The notes: generated from the letters alone by a model not told the origin. A stretch of 64,000 nt of DNA from Corydoras sp. C115 (GCA_019802505.1 JAFMOC010000003.1:8375001-8439000), one strand, 5' to 3'; shown: positions 12,401 through 24,094, numbered from the stretch's first letter. Numbers and translations: made by a program.

Positions 12401-15400
12401 TCATTTTTAAACTAAATCAGTCACATGAAAGTTAACAATAGGTTCTCTACAAACATGGAAATGGTGAATCCCCAAACTGTAAAACCAAAGGAAAAGTAGG
12501 GGTGTCTATATACCTTACTATTTTATCAATATAAGGTATACTATTCACTATTCAATACTATATCAATATAAGGTATACTATTTATCAAATACTGATATAC
12601 CTTACCTTACTATTGATAACTATCAAATACTGATAAGTGTGCTAAACTTGAATTACGCTTATAGTCATATTAATTTTTGTATTTAATTCTGTATACAATC
12701 ATTTAAATATTCTGCTTATCCTCAATGCCATTTTGTCCTTTAATCTAACTGTTTGGCAGTACAATTACATCCACAGCTCAAGAGATTTAATAAATATGTG
12801 AATTAAGCGGGACAGTCGTTGTTAGTGATTAAGGAACCAGCCTTGTGACCTGAAGGTCCCTGGTTCGATTTCTGACCCCACCAAATACTAAGTCTGTAGT
12901 AGCCTTGAACAAGGCACATAACCCCAATTGCTCCCCGGGCGCCGTACACAGAGTTGCTTAGTGTGTATATGTATGTGTGTTTCACTGCATGGATGGGTTA
13001 AATGAATCACGACCTGGATGGAGATTGCATGTTCTCTAAATGCTCTAAGTTCTCTAATTTGCCCCTCAATAGCACATGTGTCTGTGTAGGTAAGTGTGTG
13101 CTCATTGGTGGATTGGCGCCCTGTCCTGAATGTATTTGCCCAGTGCCCGAAACGTTCTCTAATGGATGGGCATTTAATAAGTTTATTACTAATTTCATCT
13201 CATTATCTTTCTCTCCATCCTCTGATTTATATTGCCTATGGATGGGCATTCTAAACCCCTCCACGGGCAATATAAATCCAAATTGCCCCTATATTGTGTT
13301 TGTGTATGTGTGTCTATGTGAATGAGTATGTGCCCAATGATTGATTGGCGCCCTGTCCTAAGTATATCTGCACATACAGGTACACAATCAGGTCCATTTA
13401 TTGCATTTGTATTGTAATAGTGATTTTCACTTGCCTTATTTCTTTACGATTTGTTTTGATCCTTCACTTTCTGTACTACCCTTTAAATATTCTGCTGTAA
13501 ACTGTTTCAACTAGTTCTGTGTGGCAAGCAAATCAATGTCTAGGCTTTAAATAAGCAGCAAGGGAAGTGGTTTGCTTCTCACCGGGTTCCACAATGCTAG
13601 CTGTCTCTCACTCATGCGGCTGAAACCGGTGGTAAAGATGTTGCCATCAGCGAGAAATATGGCCCTCATGGGCCGCGCTCCTTCATGGGCTTTATCCTTC
13701 TCCTGTACAGCAAAGACAGAATGACAGAAAGACAGAATGATGATTAAAAAACCAATTCAAGTTATTCATTCATTCATTATCTTCCGCTTTATCCTATATA
13801 TTAGGGTCGCGGTGGGGTTCCCCATGCCCATCCAGGGGAGAACGTTTCAGGCGCTGGGCAGATACACCCAGGACAGGGCGCCAATCTATCGCTGGGCTAA
13901 TTCAAGTTACAATATATGTATTGTGTAATATATATATATTTTAAATTTTTGATCAATATCAACTGGGATGTTTTTGTACTTTTTTGTTTAATGTGAATAA
14001 AATACTGGATTACACTGAATAGAATGAAAATTGTCATTTTAATAATTTTTTTTTAAATCAGTGTCAACACAATAAATAATCTGAAGTCAGAAACTGAAAC
14101 TGCAAAATAAGACAATTGCATTAAGCATTTTATTTCAAAGTTAATGTTAAAAATGGGATGGAACTCGAGTTCAGAGACTGCAGGCCACTTAAATTCCTCA
14201 AACTCCATCCCAAAGCTACTGCCAAAAAGCCATTATGGGGCATCACATTTTGGTAGAATATGTGGATATAGAATATGTGCCAGACCGACTGCGACAGAAC
14301 CACAGAGGTAAATAATAGTTTGAGAAATTGAAGCTGGACTTCAAAACCAACAAAATTGTGCACACCACTAACGTAAAAAAGCTTTATAAAAACTAGTTTA
14401 ACTTTATAAAGTTTTCTAAAATAAAATAAAATATGTCTATATTTATTAATTAGAACTCCATTTGAACACTTCAACACAGTGTAAATTGCAATTTAGCGTA
14501 TATGTGCTTTAAAATTTGACTTACAGCAGTGATCTTGCCCTTGCGTGGGTCGATGACGCGAACCTTCTTGTCCTTGCAGGCAGTGCAGATGAGGCCGCCG
14601 TTGCGGTTCCAGCACACACTGAAAATCACATCTGGGTGCATGTCATCCAGAGTGATGAGCGCCTCACCAGTGCCCACGTTCCAAATTATGATCATATTAT
14701 CACATCCTGCACACAGCAAATTAAACACATTAACCAAAGTCTATAAGAATTTTATTTTTTTGGAACTACAATTAAACAGCACAACAAAAGGGTTAAGGAG
14801 CCCATCAGCATCTATTTCGAAAATGTTCTTTAGACATAACTGGACCAGCTTTACACAGACACACTCCAAAGGTCTGGAAAGCCTTGTAGAAGAGTTGCAT
14901 TTTTACATCAATTTTTACAATTTACAAGTGATTCAAGTTTGTGAGAGAACAAGATTATTGCGCAAACCGGGTGAAGTCAGAAGTTAAAGAATTTAAGAGT
15001 TCTCATATCAGCAGAGTGAAGAAAGTAGACAACAGAGTAAGGAAAAGGTGTGAAATTTTGCTCATATGATATATGCATTGTATATGATTTAAATGTAATA
15101 TTAATTTCTAATGTACCTCAATAAACAAAAATATAGAAGCAATACATTTATATTTGCTCCTGTTTTTCATAAGCTGGACTCAAAGTTCAGAAAACTTTCC
15201 TATCAAAAACTTTCCTATAAACACTAAGTTTTTTTTTCTCTCTCAAATAATATATGATAAATTATATGAAATTTGCCCACCAGCACTGAGAAGGACGTTA
15301 CGGGCTGTGGGGTGCCAGGTCACAATGCCGACCCTCTTGGAATGGCCCTCCAACACCACAACAGGCTCTGAGAGAGGAACAGTAAGTCCGTTCTCTGGAA

Positions 15401-18102
15401 TTTGCCACACCTGAAACCAAAAACAGTACATAACCATCCTTTTGCTCTGCAAAATAATATTTCTATAAAGTTAGAAGAAAGACAGGTTTTTTATACCATT
15501 ACAGTACAGTCTTCTGAGCCACTGGCAATGACATGGTCATTATGAGGGCACCAGTCTATGTCCAGCACGGGGCCTGTGTGACCACAGACTGTTGGGTATG
15601 CCTTATCAATACGACCCATCTGCAACACATCAACATGATGACTGAATTACTCTATACATGTAAAAAGTTCCAAGTGGCTTATTTTGTTATTCTGTAAAAT
15701 AATAATGACTGATAAATGCAACTACAATTTTATAGAATAGTTTTATATTATTAGTTTTATAGACCAGTCAAACCTGGATGGTTTTGAGAACCACATTATG
15801 CAATTCCTTTTTACATTATATACACGTTTGTTTAGCTGTTAATAAGGTGAATGTTTTTTGTAAATGTAAACCAAATTACTGTTGTAGTAGTATCACACTG
15901 CCGTGGATGACTTACAAGTGTAGTATAGCACTATTAGTTATTTCATGTTGTTTTTTTTAAATATAGATATTTAATGAAAACAAGAATCTTCTTAATTTAT
16001 TGATTTACTTGATTTTCTTCACAATTGTGCTTTTTGCAACTTTTATTATAAAAAAATCTTTTTCCCATACTTGTTAGTATGTGCATAGACAAGCTACAGC
16101 CAGGACAAAGTGAAAGCCAAGGGGGGAATTTAAAAAAAAAAAACTTGACTATCAGAAGAACCCATGCCCTTTTGATGTGTTTGAATAAGTCATACCTCAA
16201 CAGCTTTATTATTATTGCCAACTGTATTATCATAGAAAAAATTAGTTGCAAATGCGTAAGGGAAGTTGGATTTCAAGTGTATTTTAATCTGGATGTGCAT
16301 AATCAGATTTGAAAATATGTTAAAGAATTTGTATATGCGTATTTAGATTTATGTAGGAAACATTACACATGAAATAGTGATCCACTACGTCATTTGGAGG
16401 TAAAAGTTCATACATGAAGTAAGTATTAATATTATTCTAGTCCTTACATCCATCCATGTCGCGGGTGGGGGGGGGGGGTTCCCCGTGCCCATCCAGAGGA
16501 GAACGTTTCGGGCGCTGGTCAGATACACCCAGGACAGGGCGCAAATCTATCACTGTAGTCCTTACATTGTATACCTAAATCATTTTTAAACCATTGTTAT
16601 ATTTTTTCTAACTTAAAAATCCTGCGTTTTAAATATTCTTATGGTGTTTCATTGCTTTGTGTTATACTTGTATGGCAGAAAGATCTACAGACCACAGCTC
16701 CCTTAGGATGGAATTTGTATTGTGCTTGGCATAGTGGTACAAGTAGGCATTATGAGATCCAACCACAGAAGAGAGAACCCCAAAACACATTTAATATAAT
16801 AGTTATGTAAACAAATATAAAATACAGGGTACGTTCACATTATACATATGCCCCTGTCCTTCCCAGTAGCTCTATGGTGGAACTGAGCACTGCCTACAAG
16901 GGGGCTCTACACTTACATGTCTAACTGCACACCACCCGCTCTACCAGCGGGTAACAGTGCAACTTACAGCATGTTGCTGCCAGCAGACCAGCAGAGTAGT
17001 ACATTACTGTGTGCTATGACACAAAGATTCTAAAACAAAAAACAAAATAAAAACATTTGTTTTTTTAGAATGTAAAATTTTTACAATCACTACTAAGCAC
17101 AATGATTCCCTGCTTCACTCTTTGTGGCTAGAGCAAAATAACACTAGCCATGGGATGCAGCGACAGAAGAGTAGATCAGGTAAATGGACACACCTGCCAC
17201 CTCCTAATGTGTCGAATTATCTCTCATTCTGTGTGCAGTAAGAATGGAAAAATCTTTGTTTATTTGAAATGATCTCTGCCTGTTTCTTGGTTTTATTCCA
17301 TGCGACCTGCCACAATAATGTTAGTGTTAATATTTACATTTATATGTACATTTAAGAAATTCCGGGCTTAGTGTCCCCATCTGGGTGGAGTTTCCATGTT
17401 CTCCCCGTGTCCGCGTGGGTTTCCTCCGGGTTCTCCGGTTTCCTCCCACAGTCCAAAAACATGGATCAAGGTCAATTGAGTTCTCCAAATACATTGGCAC
17501 CCTGTCCTGGGTGTATCTGCCCAGCGCCCGAAACGTTCTCCCCTGGATGGGCATGAAGAACCCACCCGCGACCCTAATATAGGATAAAGTGGAAGATAAT
17601 GAATGAATGAATAAGAAATTCCACTCTAGTGACCTGAATCTTGAAATATATCTGGGCAGTACAGATAATTTGGATCATACATTGTAGCTTCACATTCTTT
17701 ACATATATTTTGATTAAATCACTTTAGTCTTTAGTTATCATCTATCTACTATACTTTATCAGTATCAGTTTTACTTTGAATTATCACTAGAATATTTTTT
17801 ATAATTATCAGTTTTGTTAATTATATATACAGTTATCGATATCTCACATTAATTTACATTTCAGTCACAAAGTGTGATAGGAAGTATAAAGCAACACTAA
17901 ATACCTTTTGCAGAGGGAGGACGATAAAGGCTCCACCCCCACTAGCCTCCACAATGATGGCAACAAATTTGGGGTTCACGGCACAGAAGGCACTGTCCCA
18001 GGTGACCCTTGACACCCTGATGTCATCGTAGCACTGATCGTTTTTTACCGCCTGGCCAAACACGTGGCGGAACTTGCTCTGCCGAACCACTCGCCTAATC
18101 AT
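7783..18102 (-). CDS. coro1c: Coronin-1C, ten coding exons
   Basis: Coronins bind F-actin and the Arp2/3 complex and help recruit cofilin regulators at the cell edge. Coding exons, first to last: 17905-18102, 15497-15619, 15281-15410, 14525-14706, 13583-13702, 12232-12336, 10447-10592, 9462-9519, 9082-9324, 7783-7902. All have GT..AG junctions and compatible phases, adding to 1425 bases or 474 residues plus stop, which I recall as the human CORO1C length. The protein opens with the basic coronin signature RRVVRQSKFRHVFG, continues through a WD40 propeller (for example EGHSKRVGIVTWHP and CKDKKVRVIDP) and the coronin C-terminal extension (KRGLDVNKCEIAR, FQDDLYPDTAGP), and ends in a heptad coiled coil of about 35 residues for trimerisation. 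An extra Ile follows the start Met compared with human. No disrupted exon was seen. Which fish 1C paralogue this is cannot be decided from the sequence. Confidence 0.96.
8114..8392 (+). mobile_element. V-SINE in coro1c intron 9
   Basis: Head, core and tail are all present, ending in a short ATGG repeat. A 9-base duplication, attcaagca, lies at 8105-8113 and 8393-8401. Confidence 0.85.
9082..9324 (-). CDS. coro1c: coro1c exon 9, C-terminal extension
   Basis: 81 codons from SDLFQDDLYPDTAG to SPQLTR. The first half is highly conserved (EEWFEGKNGEPILISLKHGY). The last part is the variable Pro/Thr/Lys-rich linker before the coiled coil. Acceptor ccggcag, donor gtaagaac, phase 0 to the last exon. 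Confidence 0.95.
9384..9424. repeat. (TTA)n microsatellite
   Basis: Thirteen or so ATT/TTA units lie just upstream of exon 9 inside intron 8. Confidence 0.9.
9462..9519 (-). CDS. coro1c: coro1c exon 8
   Basis: A 58-base exon encoding the segment YKLHERKCEPIIMTVPRK. Too short to stand out as an open frame; identified by its match to coronin-1C and flanking attcgcag / gtacaact splice sites. Confidence 0.93.
10106..10330 (+). repeat. Degraded V-SINE lacking its tail
   Basis: The head (cacagtgccatagtggctag) and core are recognisable but diverged. Similarity stops after gatagatttgcgcccc, so the 3' tail has been lost. Confidence 0.7.
10447..10592 (-). CDS. coro1c: coro1c exon 7
   Basis: Encodes GDSSIRYFEITDEAPYVHYL and onward to KRGLDVNKCEIAR, one of the best conserved coronin stretches at the end of the propeller. 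Donor gtatgt, acceptor tcatccag. Confidence 0.96.
10835..11818 (+). repeat. Tandem array of three V-SINE copies
   Basis: Three same-orientation copies begin at 10835, 11187 and 11531, each preceded by tttcacagg, giving periods of 352 and 344 bases. The first two are complete. The third stops within its tail at ggggaacc (11818). Copies 2 and 3 share the core variants agcactaggg, ctggatgg and ctctccgtg, while copies 1 and 2 share the distal variants catagtcc and cgatggatttg. This patchwork, plus reuse of one putative duplication sequence, points to unequal crossing-over rather than three insertions. Confidence 0.9.
12232..12336 (-). CDS. coro1c: coro1c exon 6
   Basis: 35 codons, KNMEDPISVHEMDTSNGVLL to NVVYLCGK, in phase 0 at both ends. 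Splice sites are tattacag and gtaagctg. Confidence 0.95.
12808..12990 (+). repeat. Second tRNA-derived SINE family, copy 1
   Basis: A tRNA-like head is visible (agtgattaaggaacc, then ctggttcgatttc as B box), followed by the aaggcacataacccc...attgctcc motif typical of a widespread fish SINE. It is distinct from the V-SINE family. Confidence 0.6.
12996..13372 (+). repeat. Broken V-SINE fragments
   Basis: Two pieces of core and tail (13010-13170 and 13230-13372), each with the gtgcccaatgattgattggcgccctgtcc type block, are partly scrambled. They probably represent overlapping or nested old insertions. Confidence 0.55.
13583..13702 (-). CDS. coro1c: coro1c exon 5
   Basis: 40 codons beginning EKDKAHEGARPMRAIFLADG and ending SERQLALWNP. 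Phase 0 at both ends, splice sites ctgtacag and gtgagaag. Confidence 0.96.
13765..13898 (-). mobile_element. 5'-truncated V-SINE with its own TSD
   Basis: Only the last ~130 bases of the element are present, starting (minus strand) at GCCCAGCGATAG. The copy is flanked by aattcaagtta at 13754-13764 and 13899-13909, so it was inserted in this short form. Confidence 0.85.
14525..14706 (-). CDS. coro1c: coro1c exon 4
   Basis: Encodes CDNMIIIWNVGTGEALITLD through CKDKKVRVIDPRKGKITA, two WD40 blades. It starts in the middle of the Gly codon shared with exon 3. Splice sites gtgtgcag and gtaagtc. Confidence 0.96.
15281..15410 (-). CDS. coro1c: coro1c exon 3
   Basis: Encodes VWQIPENGLTVPLSEPVVVL, then EGHSKRVGIVTWHPTARNVL and LSAG, a complete WD40 strand set. 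Splice sites ggtttcag and gtgggcaa. Confidence 0.96.
15497..15619 (-). CDS. coro1c: coro1c exon 2
   Basis: 41 codons: MGRIDKAYPTVCGHTGPVLD, IDWCPHNDHVIASGSEDCTV and M. The GH..D and SED elements are WD40 hallmarks. Splice sites gtgttgcag and gtataa. Confidence 0.96.
16450..16555 (-). mobile_element. 5'-truncated V-SINE with its own TSD
   Basis: Contains only the tail part, from CAGTGATAGATT onward on the minus strand. Flanked by tagtccttacat at 16438-16449 and 16556-16567. A G-run of about twelve bases lies inside the tail. Confidence 0.85.
17364..17612 (+). mobile_element. Internally deleted V-SINE with TSD
   Basis: The head is reduced to gggcttagtg joined directly to tccccatctggg, and a second gap joins ctccaaat to acattggcaccctg. 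Flanked by aagaaattcc at 17354-17363 and 17613-17622. Confidence 0.85.
17905..18102 (-). CDS. coro1c: coro1c first coding exon
   Basis: 66 codons starting at the ATG at 18100-18102. An acceptor tttcag lies two bases upstream, so the 5' UTR continues in another exon. Encodes the basic coronin N-terminus and the start of the propeller (DIRVSRVTWDSAFCAVNP). Confidence 0.95.
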
Positions 18103-18890
18103 CTCTGAAACAACAGAGAGAACGTCAGTGAGGGACTGTACTATACATTAAACCGATCAACAATTAACCTGAAATAATGAAATGAATTTCAGTTGGTTAA
18201 CATGTTTGGATTGATCAGAAAATGACACACATTGTTTATAAAACATAGATCATTAGCAGGAAAAAATTGCTTTAGATATTTTGCTTCATTAAAGACAATT
18301 TGATTTATACAATCTAATATTCTAATCTATTATAAGAAACATCTGTGTGGAACATCAAATCTTCTTTCTTTATTCAAGTTATTTTAAACCAATATGTACA
18401 TTGTATTATGAAATGCTTTGCATTTCGCTTTTTTCAGGATTGTTACTTGAATATAAAATGACGATACTGAACATAGTCTCAATTCATAGAAGTAAGAAAT
18501 GAACAATTTTGAGGCCCTCACAATTTCTTTAGGTTTGTCAGGTGCAAATTCATGCTTTGACTCTCCAATTTTGATCCAGTGATAGGGAAAGCCACTGAAG
18601 AACTTATTCATGAAAGCAGTAGAAGGCGAAAAGGTGCATTATCACGGTGTAAGTGGCTCTTAGAACATGGTAAATTGTGTACATGAAGGCATGGTCGGCA
18701 ACAGTACCGAAACAGGTTGTGGCATTCAAGTAATCTCAAACCACAGTGTACATTACATTTATATTATCCATAAAGTTTCTGTAAAGTCAAAAAATTTAAA
18801 AGTATTTTAAAAGTAAACATAACATTTAAATCAAGAAATAAGTCAAATCATTCAGGTTTCATTAAAGTCAATCAATTATATAAATAAATA

Positions 18891-19021
18891 TTTATTCATT
18901 CATTCATTCATTCATTATCTTCCGCTTTATCCTCTATTATGGACCCCGTGCCCATCCAGGGGAGAACGTTTCGGGCGCTGGGCAGATACACCCAGGACAG
19001 GGCGCCAATCTATCGCTGGGC
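18891..19021 (-). mobile_element. 5'-truncated V-SINE with its own TSD
   Basis: Begins (minus strand) at GCCCAGCGATAG, the same break as the copy at 13765-13898. Flanked by ataaataaata at 18880-18890 and 19022-19032. Confidence 0.82.
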
Positions 19022-19700
19022 ATAAATAAATACTATAATGTAAATAATAGTTGCTGATACTGCAGAAATAAACACTGACTTGAACTACTCTCTGTCAGGT
19101 GAATATCATTTAAACATGATAAGCCAGTGCCTTTACCAAAAAGGGAACGGCGGTTATAGTCCGTGACCCTAGTAGTGGATTAAGCGGAAGATAATAAGTT
19201 TAATTATTTACAATTTAAATAAAATCAGTTAGGTAATGTAAAAATACAAATGTAAATACTATTCAAAAATATAAATCGTACATAATTAGTTAAGGTTTTA
19301 TTAATAATATGATAATAATATAATCATTAAGACTGAAACATCAGTATGTACTGAAGGAGTTACATAAGATATTAACCACATAAGATTCAGATTATATTCA
19401 GGGAGACTAGATCAATTGAGTGGCTCATGAGATGACTGATGGGAAAGCAAATAAGAAACTGCCGATATTAAATTATTTTAGTGTTAAACTTGTTATGTAC
19501 TTTTTGCTGCTGGTAAGTTTACACTAGATTAACATCTGATAAAACATCTGAAATGTGACCTGGAAACAGAACATTTAAAGATGCCAGATGCCATGTTGTT
19601 TATTAGCTTTAATAATGCGCTATATTATTTATTGTGTAAAAAATTGTTATTATGGTAACTTTCAAATAAATATAAAAAAACATTTAATTCTGAAATAAAA

Positions 19701-19799
19701 TCCATCCATTATCTTCCGCTTTATCCTCTACAAGAACGTTTCGGGCGCTGGGCAGATACACCCAGGACAGGGCACTAATCTATCGCTGGGCACACACTC

Positions 19800-19833
<34 letters not shown>

Positions 19834-19993
19834 TTTATGGGGCAATTTGGAGAATTCAATTGACCTAGATCCATGTTTTTGGACTGTGGGAGGAAACCGG
19901 AGAACCCGGAGGAAACCCACACAGACACGGGGAGAATATGGAAACTCCACCCAGATTGGGATTCGAACCGGGAATCCCTAGCGCTGGGAGGCT
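19701..19993 (-). repeat. V-SINE with tail deletion
   Basis: Core and B-box region (gattcgaaccgggaatccc) are well kept. The tail lacks the gatgggcatggggaacc block, and the head ends at gcgctgggaggct without its A box. A CA repeat of about twelve units sits at 19796-19824. Confidence 0.8.
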
Positions 19994-20048
19994 AAATAAT
20001 AAAATAAAATAAAATAAATAAAATAATAAAATTTAATGGAAAAACTCA

Positions 20049-20345
20049 TGGGTGACACGGTGGCTATATGGTGGAGTTTCCATGTTCTCCCAGTGTCCGT
20101 GCGGATTTCCTCCAGGTTCTCCAGTTTCCACCAACTGTCCAAAAACGTGGATTCCAGGTAAACTGGCTGATCTAAATTGCCCTGTTAGATTTAACTCTAT
20201 ATAGTATGTGTTTGTATATCTGAGTGAGTGTGTGCAAGATGATAAGTACCCAGCGATAGGCCTTGTCCTGAGTATATCTGTCCAGTGCCTGAAATGCTCT
20301 CCCCTGGATGAGCATTGGGACCCCCTCCACGATCATAGCATAATA
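20049..20345 (+). repeat. Diverged V-SINE, host of a nested copy
   Basis: The head is shortened (gggtgacacggtggctatatgg). Its tail is interrupted at 20349 by the minus-strand copy 20350-20695 and resumes after 20707 as aatgaaggataatagatg. Confidence 0.75.
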
Positions 20346-20349
20346 TTCA

Positions 20350-20695
20350 TCCATCCATCCATTATCTTCCGCTTTATCCTATATTTGTGGGGGGGGGGTT
20401 CCCCATGCCCATCTAGGGGAGAACGTTTCGGGCGCTGGGCAGATACACCCAGGACAGGGTGCCAATCTATCATTGGGCACACACTCACTCACACAAACAC
20501 ACTCTATATGGGGCAATTTGGAGAACTCAATTGACTTGATCCATGTTTTTGGACTGTGGGAGGAAACCGGAGAACCTGAACGAAACCCACGCGGACACGG
20601 AAAGAACATGGAAACTCCACCCAGATGAGTATTCGAACTGGGAATCCCTAGCGCTGAGAGGTGAACATGCTAACCACTAAGCCACCGTGCCGCCC
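20350..20695 (-). mobile_element. Full-length V-SINE nested in another
   Basis: A well-preserved 346-base copy flanked by gcataatattca at 20338-20349 and 20696-20707. It is younger than the plus-strand copy it interrupts. Confidence 0.9.
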
Positions 20696-22130
20696 GCATA
20701 ATATTCAATGAAGGATAATAGATGTATGAAAATACTCACAGTATAATTCACAGTACTGCTTTCACAGCTTTAGTTATCATTTACCATTCTAATTATTATT
20801 CCATTTACAAATATTAAAGTAACAAGGTACAACAGCCCAACAAATGAATATTTATGAGTTCTGCAATAAAACAATTTTACTAAAAAATCGTTTTTTTGCC
20901 TATATTATTAGTGGTTTATTACATAAATGTTGAGTTAAATAATGGGCAGATTATTACTGTGTGAGTAATAATAATATATTTGATGGCAACTGCTCACTTG
21001 TGATCTACAGAAGCGTTAAAGTAAATTATGTAACAACTGGGGTTAAATGACGTCTTAACCACCTCGCCTTAGAGCTCGAATCATATTTAACACGTGATTT
21101 TACAAATCACAGATGTTACAAATCTGATCCCAGACCAATTGATGTTAATTTGAGTAAATATGAAGCACTGTGTAAATTGCATCTTTATTAAAACCTCGTC
21201 TTGTCTTGGCTACGACTGATTTGGTTTTACACAGCAGACAGTCCTTCGTAGAGGGAAGCTTGGGAGTCGAGGCTTAAGCTTCGATAGCAAAAAATCTGTT
21301 CAAATCAAGTCGGAGATGCCATATTTTCAAATTCGAGGTGTTTATGATGGACTGATTGCTTCCTTATGATCGTCTTAGCTACCGTTAAACATCGTATTTA
21401 GTTTTTGTTTCAAGTAACTTAATAATAGAATGGCATTGATATGCCGTGATTCGGAGTCAAATGTGTAATATGAAGAGTCGAGTTAAGCAGCCTGCATAGT
21501 GATGCGCATCCTAGTCAAAAACGCTTTTCACGGTTTCATACGATGTTCAACGGAAAGGTGACCACAAACCAAACTCTACACATAATACAGCGGTGGCTTT
21601 CTGTTTTAAAGCCAAAACCCATGAAATAAAGCGAAACAATCAGTAAGTCCAGTGCAACGGTTTACAGTTCTGCATGTGGGTTGTAAAATAAAAGAATTCT
21701 GGATCAGTAAATGAATGAGTGCATGCAAAACGATTTCGGTAAAGTACATAAAATGCACCAAGGATGGTATTTTGTGTGCCGGCGCAGGAGGCAAACTGTG
21801 GACATTTCTATGTTATTTGTATTATCATTTTAACAGTGCACTGCTAACGGAGCTAATGCTGCTACATGATGATGGAGGACAACTCTGATTTAATGCAAGA
21901 AAACCTGGATAGAAATTAAGAACCTGAATATAAGATGAGAAGCTGGGCCTTCGGTACATGGCCTTACTGAAGTGCAAAATGCTCGAAGCACTTTAAATGC
22001 TTTAAATGGCAAAGGCCGGTAAGGCGTAACTGGATCTGCTCGTGGATCTGTGCATGCATTGTAAATCAATGATGCCTCTGCTAAATCGAGCCTGCGTTAC
22101 CACATAAACACCAGAATGATCATCACTTAC

Positions 22131-22300
22131 CTTTTATAGCGCTGTGACTGGTTCCGCAGCGTTAATTTCTTAACATTAAGGTTTACACGGCGCCAAAATT
22201 CCTCAATGGACTACTGTTAAGCACAAAAGCGTTCCCCCTTTTCCTTTATGTGAATGAAGGAGAGCAACGCCCTATCTGCCGCTTCCCCCCTCCTCCTCCT
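22131..22300 (-). promoter_or_regulatory. coro1c: Probable coro1c non-coding first exon and promoter
   Basis: A strong minus-strand donor (AAAAG|gtaagtga) at 22130/22131 lies at the end of a more GC-rich patch with several CpG (cggcgccaaaa). Because the first coding exon has an acceptor just before its ATG, an upstream exon must exist, and this is the best candidate. The upper limit is arbitrary. Confidence 0.4.
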
Positions 22301-22649
22301 CAATCATCATCACGCTTCAGGCCTCAGCCACATGCATTATGCTGAACCCCCAGAAACTACAGTTTCTTAAAAGACATCTCCCAAATAGCCTACTAATCAT
22401 TTTGATTTCATGCATGTTGTCACTACCGACAATAACACTGTGCAATAACTATTCAATCATTATATGTGCAATACATTTTTGCTGGACAATCTGTTGTCTT
22501 TTATAGATTTTTTTCCCAATTGTCTCCCCTCTGTATTATGTCTCATGGACGTAATTGAGTAGTTTTCTCAACTGATTTCTATTACATTCTTCTCTCAATA
22601 GGTATATTAGATCTATCTTTTTTAACTTTCCCAATTACTGTCACTTTTG

Positions 22650-22725
22650 CTGCTGAGAATGTGAATTTCCCCATTGTAAGACCAATAAAGTATTATCTCA
22701 TCTTATCTTAGCTTGTGTTATCTTA
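22650..22725 (+). repeat. LINE 3' end fragment (L2-like)
   Basis: Contains tgtgaatttccccattgtaa, then accaataaagtattatctca and a short repeat, a layout typical of the 3' ends of fish L2-type LINEs. No coding remnant is joined to it. Confidence 0.5.
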
Positions 22726-22846
22726 TTGTCATTGGTCAGGACCTGCATGGAAATGCTAAAATAATATACATTAAAGGCAGCCAAATAAAATAAAAAATTT
22801 AAGGTTGGTGGTGTGATTTGGGTTCTACTGGTTCACATGTTGAGGA

Positions 22847-23047
22847 TGGCACGGTGACTTAGTGGTTAGCATGTTTGCCTCTTGGTGCCAGAGATTCCAG
22901 TTTCAAATCCCAATCTGAGTGGATTTTCCATGTTCTCCTTGTGTCCACATGGGTCTCCTCCCACAGTCGAAAAACGTGGATTTAAGGTAATTTGAATGCT
23001 ATAAATTGCCACATATGGTGTGTGAGTAAGTGTGCCCAACGATTGAT
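22847..23047 (+). repeat. V-SINE head and core, tail missing
   Basis: Head (ggcacggtgacttagtggttagcatg) through gtgcccaacgattgattgg, then similarity stops abruptly. Diverged. Confidence 0.7.
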
Positions 23048-23174
23048 TGGTTCTAACATCAACAAGTGAACAATAACAACAATTTTGGACACTTTTTGCT
23101 AACAAACCTGGATTTGAGTAGTCTATCTCTTATACAGTGGAACAATATTATTTAATAAAGCAATGACTACCATC

Positions 23175-23287
23175 CACCCTGTCTTAGGTGTATCTGCGCA
23201 GCACCCGAAACATTTTCCCCTGGATGTGCATGGGGAACCCCCCCGCGACCCCAGTAGAGGATCAAGCGGAGGATAATGGATGGATGT
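23175..23287 (+). mobile_element. 5'-truncated V-SINE tail with short TSD
   Basis: Starts at caccctgtcttaggtgtatc, about 20 bases downstream of the break used by the other truncated copies, and ends in an ATGG repeat. ctaccatc occurs on both sides (23167-23174, 23288-23295). Confidence 0.7.
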
Positions 23288-24094
23288 CTACCATCTCTAT
23301 TTCTTGCAAAGATATTCAGTGAAATGGAGTGTTGGTTACTAATGAGCATTTAGTAATTTGTTTCATAACCACTCCACTCTGTTATGGCTCTGTAATTTAG
23401 TAACACTCTCTAATTTTCCTCGAAAAAATAAGAGCAATGTGTGTAAAAATAGTGCGGTGTGGCCAAGGCGTTTATAAAATCCAGGAGCACTGCAATGTCT
23501 GAAAAAACACCATATAGTGTGAAAGAGTACTCCAGTACATCTAACGTGGAACTATAGTGAAACTGATAAAATGGACAATGAGTGGGGAATCAAAGAGCTG
23601 TACCTAATATAGTGGCCAGTGCATGTATGTTCTCGCACTGTGATGTACTTTTTATTACTTCTACAATTGTTAATTTTTTATTGATAAATATGTACATAGA
23701 TTAATTAGGTGCAGATATGAAACTGTTATAATGCAATTTAAAGGTTACTATGAAATTCGGTCACTTGGTTTTTTGTAAGTTATAATAAGCAGTATTATAA
23801 TAAGCAATGTCTAAATCTACCTGAAGTAACATATTTTAAATTAATTTGGTAACATTTGTTATCTATGTGTTACACTTTTAATGTAATTACATTTGACTTT
23901 TACATCATCCTAATTTTTTTGCGGTATTGGGTGTTCTGGATTAGTGCAGGCTGTATTATTTATACTTTGGCATTTATTCAAATGCAAAAAAAATATTCAG
24001 AAAAGGGACCTTTTCTATAAATATAAATATAAATATAATTTGCATATGTAAAAGTATTCTATTGAATTTTACAATTTAATAATAAACTAAGTTG

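Larger units (their letters stand above)
15620..17904 (-). other. coro1c intron 1 of coding part (repeat-bearing)
   Basis: 2.3 kb with two short SINE copies (16450-16555, 17364-17612). The stretch 16680-17300 is single-copy-looking and somewhat GC-richer, but no exon or RNA gene is recognisable in it. Confidence 0.6.
18105..22130 (-). other. coro1c intron within 5' UTR, SINE-rich
   Basis: 4 kb between the first coding exon and the proposed non-coding exon, carrying four V-SINE-derived copies. Segments 18105-18890 and 20710-22130 show no element that I can name. Confidence 0.55.

Noticed and set aside
14529..14987. 152-codon plus-strand open frame
   Set aside because: Antisense shadow of coro1c exon 4 extended into the intron.
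18384..18611. Minus-strand frame with GFPYHWIKIGESKHEF in a coro1c intron as an extra exon
   Set aside because: All coronin residues are accounted for by the ten exons, and no splice sites border it suitably. It may be old transposon debris, but I could not assign it.
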